From assembly GCA_015233515.1 (NCBI GenBank), contig JADFXS010000174.1, positions 1-6,191 of the forward strand: DNA of 6,191 nt. The letters run 5' to 3'. This stretch comes from Deltaproteobacteria bacterium (GTDB taxonomy: Bacteria; Desulfobacterota; Desulfarculia; Adiutricales; JAGVGV01). This document shows positions 1 through 5,150 of the stretch, piece after piece; the stretch's first letter is position 1, and each line of letters begins with the position of its first letter. The notes under the pieces are model-generated. The model was not told the origin of the DNA. It worked only from the letters and a program-made list of their open reading frames with translations, and did not search any database. Both the position numbers and the translations under genes were made by a program.

Positions 1-213
1 ATAGATTTCATCCACTTCGACATACAATGGAAAGGTGACATCGTGTCGCAGAAGTTCAAAGTACGGGTTGTTCAGTAGTTTAGCGATGTTTGATTTAACG
101 CCGGAAAAGAAATTATCGGCGCACAGAACATCGTAACCGCGTTGGAGCATGGCTTCGCATAAGTGGGATCCTAAAAATCCGGCCCCACCGGTCACGAGGA
201 CTCGTTTTTTCAC
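1..213 (-). CDS. UDP-glucuronate decarboxylase (UDP-xylose synthase), N-terminal part, cut by window edge
   Basis: The enzyme oxidises and decarboxylates UDP-glucuronate to UDP-xylose in the cytoplasm with bound NAD+, supplying a nucleotide sugar for surface polysaccharide or LPS. Only the first 71 residues are inside the window; the family is usually a little over 300 residues. They show an extended SDR Rossmann start: a beta strand (RVLVTGG) with the NAD-binding glycine motif G9-G10-A11-G12-F13-L14-G15, the acidic residue D33 ending the second strand ([10 protein letters not shown]), and the stretch [16 protein letters not shown] at 56-71, which is highly characteristic of this family rather than of other sugar epimerases. 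The start is GTG at 213-211, chosen because GGAGG lies 7 nt upstream (225-221) and the next residues begin the Rossmann fold directly. It is on the same strand as the histidine kinase but 478 bp downstream of it and probably has its own promoter. A related NAD-dependent epimerase/dehydratase is the main alternative. Confidence 0.93.
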   Translation of the reverse strand, partial: MKKRVLVTGGAGFLGSHLCEAMLQRGYDVLCADNFFSGVKSNIAKLLNNPYFELLRHDVTFPLYVEVDEIY

Positions 214-220
214 TATTTTG

Positions 221-225
221 CCTCC
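221..225 (-). promoter_or_regulatory. Ribosome-binding site fixing the GTG start of the sugar-nucleotide gene
   Basis: GGAGG on the minus strand lies 7 nt (CAAAATA) before GTG at 213-211. No ATG lies nearby in frame, so this site decides the start codon. Confidence 0.8.
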
Positions 226-335
226 GCAGCCGGAATCAGATGTCTATCCGGCAAATCAGGCCGAGCTGGCCTGGAGGTTGACGGAACGCTCAACCCTGAT
301 AATAAAATTAGAAATACCCACCCACCCATGCATGA

Positions 336-358
336 GATTATTTTTAAAATAAACAATC
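336..358. repeat. AT-rich imperfect palindrome in the leader
   Basis: A 23-bp imperfect palindrome: plus strand GATTATTTT at its left end and AAACAATC at its right end, with outer arms GATT/AATC and T/A-rich inner arms broken by one wobble and one mismatch. It could be an operator-like protein site or a weak RNA hairpin in the leader of the sugar-nucleotide gene. No T-tract makes it a terminator. Confidence 0.35.
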
Positions 359-488
359 AGTTACGGTTATTTCGAGCGATGAGCGAAATTCCCGGCGCCC
401 TCATGGCCTTAAAGAGTTCCCGCCACGGCTTGCGCTGCTTCCCGAAATAACACCTGACTCTCACCTGGGAGGCAGGTTATGGCGATTT

Positions 489-512
489 GAAACAGCCTGG
501 AAAAGCTGTTTC
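489..512 (-). repeat. Perfect 8-bp hairpin at the predicted 5' end of the leader transcript
   Basis: GAAACAGC at 489-496 and GCTGTTTC at 505-512 are exact inverse complements around an 8-nt loop. On the minus strand the hairpin lies a few bases after the start site expected from the promoter at 523-551. That position suits an mRNA-stabilising 5' stem-loop or the first element of a structured leader. It is not followed by a T-run on either strand, so an intrinsic terminator is unlikely. Confidence 0.55.
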
Positions 513-522
513 TTAGGAGCAA

Positions 523-551
523 GTAATAGGGATAATTGTCACGGATGTCAA
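523..551 (-). promoter_or_regulatory. Sigma-70-like promoter reading toward the sugar-nucleotide gene
   Basis: On the minus strand a perfect -35 hexamer TTGACA (551-546) is followed after exactly 17 nt by TATTAC (528-523), which matches 4 of 6 positions of the -10 consensus. The start site would fall near 516, about 300 nt before the GTG at 213. It implies that the downstream gene can be transcribed independently of the kinase. No experimental start is known and the -10 is imperfect. Confidence 0.5.
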
Positions 552-647
552 GAAAAGAGCGGCCCCTCGCCACAAACCCGACTGTAAAATCCGGGTTAAA
601 CCGGTTCCTCAAATAGAAGGGTTTGGACGTCGCTGTGCAGGGTGCTG

Positions 648-665
648 ATCAAGGATGACCTTGAT
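648..665 (-). repeat. Hairpin just downstream of the kinase stop codon
   Basis: ATCAAGG at 648-654 and CCTTGAT at 659-665 form a perfect 7-bp stem with a 4-nt loop, beginning 26 nt after the kinase stop. An outer pair GTCGC (629-633) / GCGAC (684-688) could enclose it. There is no U-tract, so it may protect the 3' end or mark a non-canonical terminator rather than be a classical intrinsic one. Confidence 0.4.
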
Positions 666-691
666 ATTCGGATTTGAAAGCCGGCGACCTT

Positions 692-3600
692 TCATTTTTT
701 GTCGTCGAAAACAGCCCTGATTACTTCGGCCACTTCGCGTATCACCAATGGTTTCAGCAGAAAACGTTTGGCCCCCGTCTTCATGACGGTTTCCGCGGAA
801 ACCTGTTGACTGAAGCCGGTGCATAGAATGATGGGAATGTCGGAACGGATTTTTATTATCTCCCTGGTCAGTTCCAGACCGGTCATGTTGGGCATGGTTT
901 GGTCGGTAATGACCATATCGAAAGCATCCGGCCGGCTTTTAAACAAGGCCAAGGCTTCCAAACTGGATGTCTGAATGGTTACCTGGTAACCCAAATAACG
1001 TAAGGTCTCTCTACCGATTACGGCCAGGGCTTCTTCATCGTCCACAAAAAGGATACGCTCGGAACCTTTGGGCAGCAATTTGGCGTTTTCGTGAACATGC
1101 TCCACGGATTCGTTTTTTATTAACGGCAAGTAGACACGGAAAGTCGACCCTTTCCCGACTTCACTGTAAACTTTAATATCGCCGCCGTAATTCTTCACTA
1201 TGCCATAAACCACGGCCAGCCCCATCCCGGTTCCTTCTCCGGGAATTTTGGTCGTGAAGAACGGTTCGAATATTCTTTCCATGATCGATTTGATCATGCC
1301 ATGCCCCGTATCTCCGACGGTCAGGCAGCCATATAATCCCGGTGGTAATAAAGTGAATTGGATATCCGATACTTGATCCAATTCCACCAAGGAAAGGCGG
1401 ACTTCCAAGACTCCGCCTTTATCCCCCATGGCATGCGCGGCGTTGGTGCATAAATTCATCATGATTTGATGAATTTGAGTCGGGTCGCCTTTAACGATCA
1501 GAGGTTTCGGTTCGATTATCTGCCGGATTTCGATGGTGGTGGGTAAAGACGATCTGAGAAGTTTCAATGATTCCTTAACGATGGCGGCTAACTCGATGGG
1601 ACGGTGTTCACTTTCCCCTCGCCGGCTGAAGTCTAATATCTGACGGATCAGTTCCTTGGCTCGCTGGCCGGCTATAAGGACCTGTTCCAAATAACCATAC
1701 AAACGAGAATCCAACTGAGGAGTCAGTTTGACTAATTCGGTGTAGCCGATGATCGCCGCCAGGATATTATTGAAATCGTGAGCTATTCCTCCAGCCAATG
1801 TGCCGATGGCTTGCATTTTTTGAGCCTGGAGAAGTTGATCTTCCACTTTTTTCCTTTGATCCTCGGCCCTGACTAAACTAGTCAAATCTTCATAGGTAAT
1901 GAATTGGTCGCCGCCGGGTATGGTTACCGGAGAGAATCGGACGATTTTTTCCGAATTATCCTGACAGGTCACAATATAAATATTAGGACTTTCCTGACCA
2001 GGGGGCAATACTTTGGAATTGAGAATCCAAGTGGAAATGGAATTTTCGCTGTTTCCCTGAATCGGATAAGCTTTTTTATGCCAGTTTTGATTAATTGGAA
2101 TATCGTCCAAGGAATATCCAAACATATCGGTGAATTTAGGATTTACATACCGATAGCTTCCATCCGGAGCAAGAATGGATACTCCAAAGGGTGATTCCTC
2201 GATGAGCAGCTTGAATCGTTCCTTTTCCTGATGAAGCGCCAGTTCCATCCGTCTGTGTTCGGCGATCTTCCAGACGGAGTCCATCATCAGCGTCAGCTGA
2301 TCCAGGTCGAGATTGGAATACGCGCTATCTTTGTTAGCCACTCCCACCACGGCGATGATTTGATCGTCACTGAAAATAGGGAGAGTCATGAAGCGGAAAA
2401 TATGAGCGTGTCCTTCAGGGTAGCCCTTTTTCAAGGGGTTTGGCGCTTGAAAATCATTAATAATGATCGGCTGGCGCTGCCGGACCGCTTCTCCCCAAGC
2501 GCCGGCTTTTTCCAGGTCATACTGTGTTGTCGGTTTTGAGATTGAACACTCCTTCATGGAATTTTCTGACCAGGAATGTAAAGTAAATCGGCAATTTTTT
2601 TCGTCATAATAATTAATATAGCCTATTTTGCTGTCTGATAGAGCAACGGCTTCTTCTAGAGCGAAGTCCAAAAATTCTTGCAGCGAAGTGGATTTTAGTT
2701 GTGAAATTTTAAGAAGGCTACGCAAGCGTGCTTCTCTTATCCTGGTCATTTCACTGGTTTGTTTACTCTCGCTGATATCTCTTCTTTGGATAACGTATCC
2801 TTGCACTTGATCCCTGGTTTTTAGGGGAGATATGACAATTTCCAGATAACAGCGGCCGGATCTGGTCGTCCGAAATAAATTATGTTCCTTGACTAAATCA
2901 AAGTTAAATTCAGATTCATACCGCACAATTTCGTTATTCCGCAATTTGGTTTTAATATCCGGCGCAAGATGTGGATCACTAAAAAAATTGATATTTGCAA
3001 TGTCTGACTTGTTAAGAACTCCGACAATTCGCAGGCAGGATTCATTGCAGTCGACCAAGCGTCCCTTGGCGTTATATAGCTCTATTCCGATAGGCGACTG
3101 GGCAAAAACTCCTCGGAACCTTTCCTCGCTGACCCGCAATTTTTTTTCCGCCGATATGCGAGCGGTGATATCTTGCATCAACCGTTCATTGGCTTTCAAT
3201 AATTCCGCGGTCCTTTCCTTGACTCGGATTTCCAGGAGGTCATGCGCTTCGCGCAGGGCGGCTTCAGCTTTTTTACGTTTGGTGATGTCACGGTTGTTGC
3301 CGCGTCTGCCCAGGCAAACGCCTTGGGCGCTGTAAACCGGCTGACAGTAATGGCTGATCCAATGTTCTTCGCCGTTACGGTTGATGATGCGAAAGTCCAA
3401 TTGATCCATACTGGAACTGTTCAAGGCGTCGTTAATATGGCCAATCACCATCTCGCGATCCATCGGGTGAGTAATTCGGGCTAAAAGAAAAGGGTCTTTT
3501 AGAAATTCGTCGGGATGATACCCGGTGACTCGCTCACAAGATGGCGAGACATAGCAGAATTTGCCGTCCAGGCCCAGCCAATATTCCCAATCATAAGTGA

Positions 3601-4582
3601 AATCCGCTACGGTCCGGTATTTTTCCTCACTCACCCGTAGCGCTTCTTCCACAATCTTGCGATCAGTGATGTCTTCTCCGGAAAATATTATTTCAACTAT
3701 TTTATGATTATCGTACCTTAAATATGAATTATGAAAAGCGACGATTCGTTTTTCACCGGTCTTGGTTATAATTGGATTTTCGTAATACTCTAAGGGTTCG
3801 ATATTTCCGGAGAAAAATTTGTCAAATAAATTGCGTATTTCAGTTCGTATTTCACTGGGTAGACACACGTCGAACCAATTTCGGCCGACAATCTCCTCAT
3901 CAGAGTATCCAAGAATCTGTTTACCCTTGAGATTGATATGAATGATCCGGCCTGCCCTGTCGAGCACGACAAGCATGACTCCCGCGGTATTAAAGTACAT
4001 CTGTACCTGATCGTGTTCCCTCTGCAGTTCTGACTCAACCCGCTTTCTTTCGGCTATTTCGAGACTGAGCAGGCGATTTGCCTCGATTAAATCAGCGGTT
4101 CGTTCTTCAATCCGCCTTTCCAGGTGATTATGGGCTGCTTGCAGTTCTTTCTCCGACTGCCGTTTTTCGTTATCAGTGCGGGCCAAATGCAAGGCGATCT
4201 CAATAGTGGTCTTTAATTGACGCTTATCGTAAGGCTTTAAGAGATAGCCGACCGGGTCCGATAATTTCGCTCTTTCAATGATTTCTTCATCATCGTATTG
4301 TGTTGAAAATAATATTGGGACATGATTACTTGAATGAATACGTTCGGCTGCTTCTATTCCGTCCATTCGACCATTCAGGAAAACGTCCATGATGATCAGG
4401 TCGGGTTGGATGGACTCAGCTCTATCTACGGCTTCCTCACCTGAACATACCGTGTCGCAGACCGTATATCCGAAGCTCTCGAGCATATTCTTCAATAGCA
4501 AAGCAAAGACGGCTTCGTCCTCGACAATCAAAATTTTCGGCATAACCGTTTGTGGTATTACGGGATAACGGTTAGCCGTCAT
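692..4582 (-). CDS. Hybrid sensor histidine kinase, receiver-PAS-PAS-PAS-GAF-PAS-HisKA-HATPase-receiver, 1296 aa
   Basis: A soluble multi-input phosphorelay kinase; I see no signal peptide or membrane segment. An N-terminal receiver spans about 16-132 (acidic pair E21-D22, phospho-acceptor D66, T94, K116). PAS domains follow at about 191-305, 318-435 and 487-604, each of the first two preceded by a coiled coil (137-190; the other coil, 437-486, precedes the third PAS). A GAF domain spans about 620-778 and a fourth PAS about 787-905. The kinase core has HisKA H935 in [10 protein letters not shown]-box N1043/N1047, G1 box D1091-x-G-x-G, F-box [11 protein letters not shown] and G2 box GEGTGMGL. 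The C-terminal receiver spans about 1176-1293 (D1181-D1182, D1227, T1255, K1277). All catalytic residues are present, so it should autophosphorylate and relay phosphate to D1227. The ATG at 4582 is supported by AAAGGAGGT 5 nt upstream; M14, nearer the receiver, lacks such a site. No cofactor-binding residue was identified in the PAS domains, so the signals are unknown. The gene is transcribed divergently from the HD-GYP gene. Confidence 0.96.
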   Translation of the reverse strand: MTANRYPVIPQTVMPKILIVEDEAVFALLLKNMLESFGYTVCDTVCSGEEAVDRAESIQPDLIIMDVFLNGRMDGIEAAERIHSSNHVPILFSTQYDDEEIIERAKLSDPVGYLLKPYDKRQLKTTIEIALHLARTDNEKRQSEKELQAAHNHLERRIEERTADLIEANRLLSLEIAERKRVESELQREHDQVQMYFNTAGVMLVVLDRAGRIIHINLKGKQILGYSDEEIVGRNWFDVCLPSEIRTEIRNLFDKFFSGNIEPLEYYENPIITKTGEKRIVAFHNSYLRYDNHKIVEIIFSGEDITDRKIVEEALRVSEEKYRTVADFTYDWEYWLGLDGKFCYVSPSCERVTGYHPDEFLKDPFLLARITHPMDREMVIGHINDALNSSSMDQLDFRIINRNGEEHWISHYCQPVYSAQGVCLGRRGNNRDITKRKKAEAALREAHDLLEIRVKERTAELLKANERLMQDITARISAEKKLRVSEERFRGVFAQSPIGIELYNAKGRLVDCNESCLRIVGVLNKSDIANINFFSDPHLAPDIKTKLRNNEIVRYESEFNFDLVKEHNLFRTTRSGRCYLEIVISPLKTRDQVQGYVIQRRDISESKQTSEMTRIREARLRSLLKISQLKSTSLQEFLDFALEEAVALSDSKIGYINYYDEKNCRFTLHSWSENSMKECSISKPTTQYDLEKAGAWGEAVRQRQPIIINDFQAPNPLKKGYPEGHAHIFRFMTLPIFSDDQIIAVVGVANKDSAYSNLDLDQLTLMMDSVWKIAEHRRMELALHQEKERFKLLIEESPFGVSILAPDGSYRYVNPKFTDMFGYSLDDIPINQNWHKKAYPIQGNSENSISTWILNSKVLPPGQESPNIYIVTCQDNSEKIVRFSPVTIPGGDQFITYEDLTSLVRAEDQRKKVEDQLLQAQKMQAIGTLAGGIAHDFNNILAAIIGYTELVKLTPQLDSRLYGYLEQVLIAGQRAKELIRQILDFSRRGESEHRPIELAAIVKESLKLLRSSLPTTIEIRQIIEPKPLIVKGDPTQIHQIMMNLCTNAAHAMGDKGGVLEVRLSLVELDQVSDIQFTLLPPGLYGCLTVGDTGHGMIKSIMERIFEPFFTTKIPGEGTGMGLAVVYGIVKNYGGDIKVYSEVGKGSTFRVYLPLIKNESVEHVHENAKLLPKGSERILFVDDEEALAVIGRETLRYLGYQVTIQTSSLEALALFKSRPDAFDMVITDQTMPNMTGLELTREIIKIRSDIPIILCTGFSQQVSAETVMKTGAKRFLLKPLVIREVAEVIRAVFDDKK

Positions 4583-4587
4583 TTTTG

Positions 4588-4596
4588 ACCTCCTTT
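4588..4596 (-). promoter_or_regulatory. Strong ribosome-binding site of the histidine kinase
   Basis: AAAGGAGGT on the minus strand ends 5 nt before ATG at 4582-4580, a near-ideal Shine-Dalgarno match. It decides the start in favour of the 13-residue extension ahead of the receiver domain. Confidence 0.85.
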
Positions 4597-4654
4597 AAGT
4601 CGAAACGGATTTCTCCACCGAGAAGACGATAAAATTTTTATTATTCTTGAGATC

Positions 4655-4683
4655 ATTCTAATCCTAATAAGATGGAAAAGCAA
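4655..4683 (-). promoter_or_regulatory. Candidate promoter of the histidine kinase
   Basis: On the minus strand TTGCTT (4683-4678) is followed after 17 nt by TAGAAT (4660-4655). The -10 matches 5 of 6 consensus positions and the -35 only 3 of 6, so basal strength would be moderate and an activator may help. The 5' leader would be about 65 nt. The surrounding DNA is AT-rich, which raises the chance of a fortuitous match. Confidence 0.4.
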
Positions 4684-4714
4684 GTGAAGGGGGTAACTCT
4701 GGCATTTTCAGCAA

Positions 4715-4753
4715 GTTGAAGATTCCCGCCGCGAGCCGCGAGGAATCTTCGAC
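4715..4753. repeat. Long inverted repeat, 12-bp outer stem
   Basis: Arms 4715-4726 and 4742-4753 pair over 12 positions with a single G-T wobble; the inner nine (GAAGATTCC / GGAATCTTC) are exact. The 15-nt centre (CGCCGCGAGCCGCGA) can add three more pairs with one bulged A and also contains a tandem CCGCGAG duplication. No T-run follows on either strand, so it resembles a repetitive intergenic hairpin or a DNA-level site more than a terminator. Confidence 0.6.
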
Positions 4754-4761
4754 ATGTAAGG

Positions 4762-4779
4762 AATAAAAACGTTTTTATT
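4762..4779. repeat. 18-bp perfect AT-rich palindrome
   Basis: AATAAAAAC at 4762-4770 is the exact inverse complement of GTTTTTATT at 4771-4779, giving a loop-free palindrome with a central CG. This symmetry suits a homodimeric DNA-binding protein. As RNA it would be a weak A-U hairpin. Confidence 0.5.
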
Positions 4780-4782
4780 TTT

Positions 4783-4820
4783 GTCCGCTGACCCGGCAGC
4801 AAGCTACTGGGTCAGCGGAC
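4783..4820. repeat. Perfect 12-bp-stem inverted repeat
   Basis: GTCCGCTGACCC at 4783-4794 and GGGTCAGCGGAC at 4809-4820 are exact inverse complements around a 14-nt loop. It is GC-rich and very stable. It is preceded on the plus strand by T5-A-T5 but followed by TTGCATG, so it is not a classical plus-strand terminator; on the minus strand it is followed by A-rich DNA. Confidence 0.6.
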
Positions 4821-4837
4821 TTGCATGTTGAAACAAT

Positions 4838-5056
4838 ATGAAAAAGAAAAATTTTTTAAAATCTATAATTGGTAATTGCCTGCGCCGTAAAAATTTTATT
4901 AAAACACCGAAAGGGATCGGCCTTGATATCAACATAGGGCCGTTGACCCGCTATTCGGGCCGGATGGAGTGCGGCATCGATTCATTGAAGCTCTACACGG
5001 CAAGTTGCGGGGTTAGCGCCCGCCTGCAGGTTCAAGATAAACAAACCCCGCTTTGA
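4838..5056 (+). CDS. Doubtful 72-codon ORF in the divergent region
   Basis: I do not recognise this product. It begins with a lysine-rich stretch (MKKKNFLKSIIGNCLRRKNF) and continues as a mixed sequence with three cysteines (C14, C45, C57) and no membrane segment or known motif. Against a real gene: there is no Shine-Dalgarno sequence before the ATG, a TATAAT box sits inside it at 4864-4869, and its last third lies within a nested inverted repeat. In its favour, the second half shows fairly G/C-rich third codon positions. It could be a small orphan gene, a remnant of an inserted element, or merely an open frame across a structured RNA. Confidence 0.2.
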   Translation: MKKKNFLKSIIGNCLRRKNFIKTPKGIGLDINIGPLTRYSGRMECGIDSLKLYTASCGVSARLQVQDKQTPL

Positions 5057-5064
5057 CTCCATCC
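4962..5064. repeat. Nested stem structure, possible structured RNA
   Basis: GGATGGAGT (4962-4970) pairs exactly with ACTCCATCC (5056-5064), closing a 103-nt unit. Inside it GCGGGGTT (5007-5014) pairs exactly with AACCCCGC (5044-5051), leaving only TTTG between the two 3' arms. An alternative hairpin GCGGG (5007-5011) / CCCGC (5019-5023) competes with the inner stem, and the central loop holds the palindrome CCTGCAGG (5023-5030). Two exact nested stems of 9 and 8 bp are more than expected by chance in such a short stretch. An exact TATAAT at 4864-4869 lies about 95 bp upstream on the plus strand but lacks a convincing -35. I did not match it to a known RNA family; a dispersed intergenic repeat is an equally good explanation. 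Confidence 0.4.
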
Positions 5065-5074
5065 ATTATTACTA

Positions 5075-5103
5075 TTGCCAACCACCTATTTGTTAAGTAA
5101 ATT
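5075..5103 (+). promoter_or_regulatory. Candidate promoter of the HD-GYP gene
   Basis: TTGCCA (5075-5080, 5 of 6 to the -35 consensus) is followed after 17 nt by TAAATT (5098-5103, 4 of 6 to the -10). The expected start near 5110 leaves a leader of about 40 nt. The repeated 10-mer begins right at that start site, so a protein bound there could block transcription or translation. Confidence 0.45.
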
Positions 5104-5112
5104 ACCTTTTCG

Positions 5113-5148
5113 GGCTGTAGGCCGATTTAAATTTTCCAGGCTGTAGGC
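5113..5148 (+). repeat. Direct repeat of GGCTGTAGGC, 26 bp apart, upstream of the HD-GYP start
   Basis: GGCTGTAGGC occurs exactly at 5113-5122 and 5139-5148, and each copy is preceded by a TTTTC within 3 bases. The second copy ends 2 bp before the ATG and occupies the place of the ribosome-binding site. Either a short tandem duplication or a pair of binding sites would explain it. Confidence 0.55.
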
Positions 5149-5150
5149 GT

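Larger units (their letters stand above)
214..691. other. Intergenic region between the kinase and the sugar-nucleotide gene
   Basis: This 478-bp gap contains no ORF I would defend. Read on the minus strand, it begins with a short perfect hairpin after the kinase stop, then weak inverted repeats at 575-597 and 591-604 (the latter followed by TTTT, at best a feeble terminator). Next come a sigma-70-like promoter (523-551), a strong hairpin (489-512), a small hairpin (463-477), an AT-rich imperfect palindrome (336-358), three tandem CCCA units near 317-328, and the ribosome-binding site of the downstream gene. If the promoter is used, the sugar-nucleotide gene has a leader of about 300 nt, long enough for post-transcriptional control. 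I did not recognise a known riboswitch or an ops/JUMPstart element in it. Confidence 0.6.
4583..5150. other. Divergent intergenic region with dense inverted repeats
   Basis: A 568-bp gap between two divergently transcribed genes. From left to right it holds the kinase ribosome-binding site and promoter, a long hairpin (4715-4753), an 18-bp perfect palindrome (4762-4779), a 12-bp-stem hairpin (4783-4820), a doubtful ORF (4838-5056), a nested stem structure (4962-5064), a promoter (5075-5103) and a duplicated 10-mer (5113-5148) ahead of the HD-GYP start. Neither flanking gene ends here, so no terminator is required, which makes the concentration of hairpins unexplained. I found no transposase fragment, tRNA or recognised riboswitch. 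Confidence 0.7.

Noticed and set aside
149..352. Plus-strand frame of 67 codons at the left end
   Set aside because: It begins antisense to the Rossmann fold of the UDP-glucuronate decarboxylase and runs into non-coding leader, with no support of its own.
575..604. Possible intrinsic terminator for the kinase (inverted repeats 575-597 and 591-604)
   Set aside because: The stems are only 4-6 bp and overlap each other, and the only T-run is four bases, so termination here cannot be supported.
409..648. Minus-strand open frame of about 67-80 codons between the kinase and the sugar-nucleotide gene
   Set aside because: Its only early start is TTG without a ribosome-binding site, the product resembles nothing I know, and the promoter at 523-551 and the hairpin at 489-512 lie inside it.
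609..824. Minus-strand 71-codon frame overlapping the end of the kinase
   Set aside because: It is mainly an out-of-frame reading of the kinase receiver domain, and its tail past the kinase stop has no recognisable protein character. An ATG overlapping the kinase stop lacks a clear ribosome-binding site.
2889..3335. Plus-strand frame of 148 codons
   Set aside because: It is fully antisense to the PAS3 and coiled-coil region of the kinase and has no domain features, so it is a shadow of a real gene.
4701..4715. Possible sigma-54 promoter (CTGGCATTTTCAGCA)
   Set aside because: The GG and GC pairs are two bases too close together for the -24/-12 spacing, and no gene starts at a suitable distance.
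5007..5051. Possible integron attC site or tRNA-like element (GTTAGC and GGTTCAA motifs)
   Set aside because: The core boxes do not fit the attC consensus GTTRRRY, and the GGTTCAA is not in a T-arm with a complementary strand and acceptor stem.
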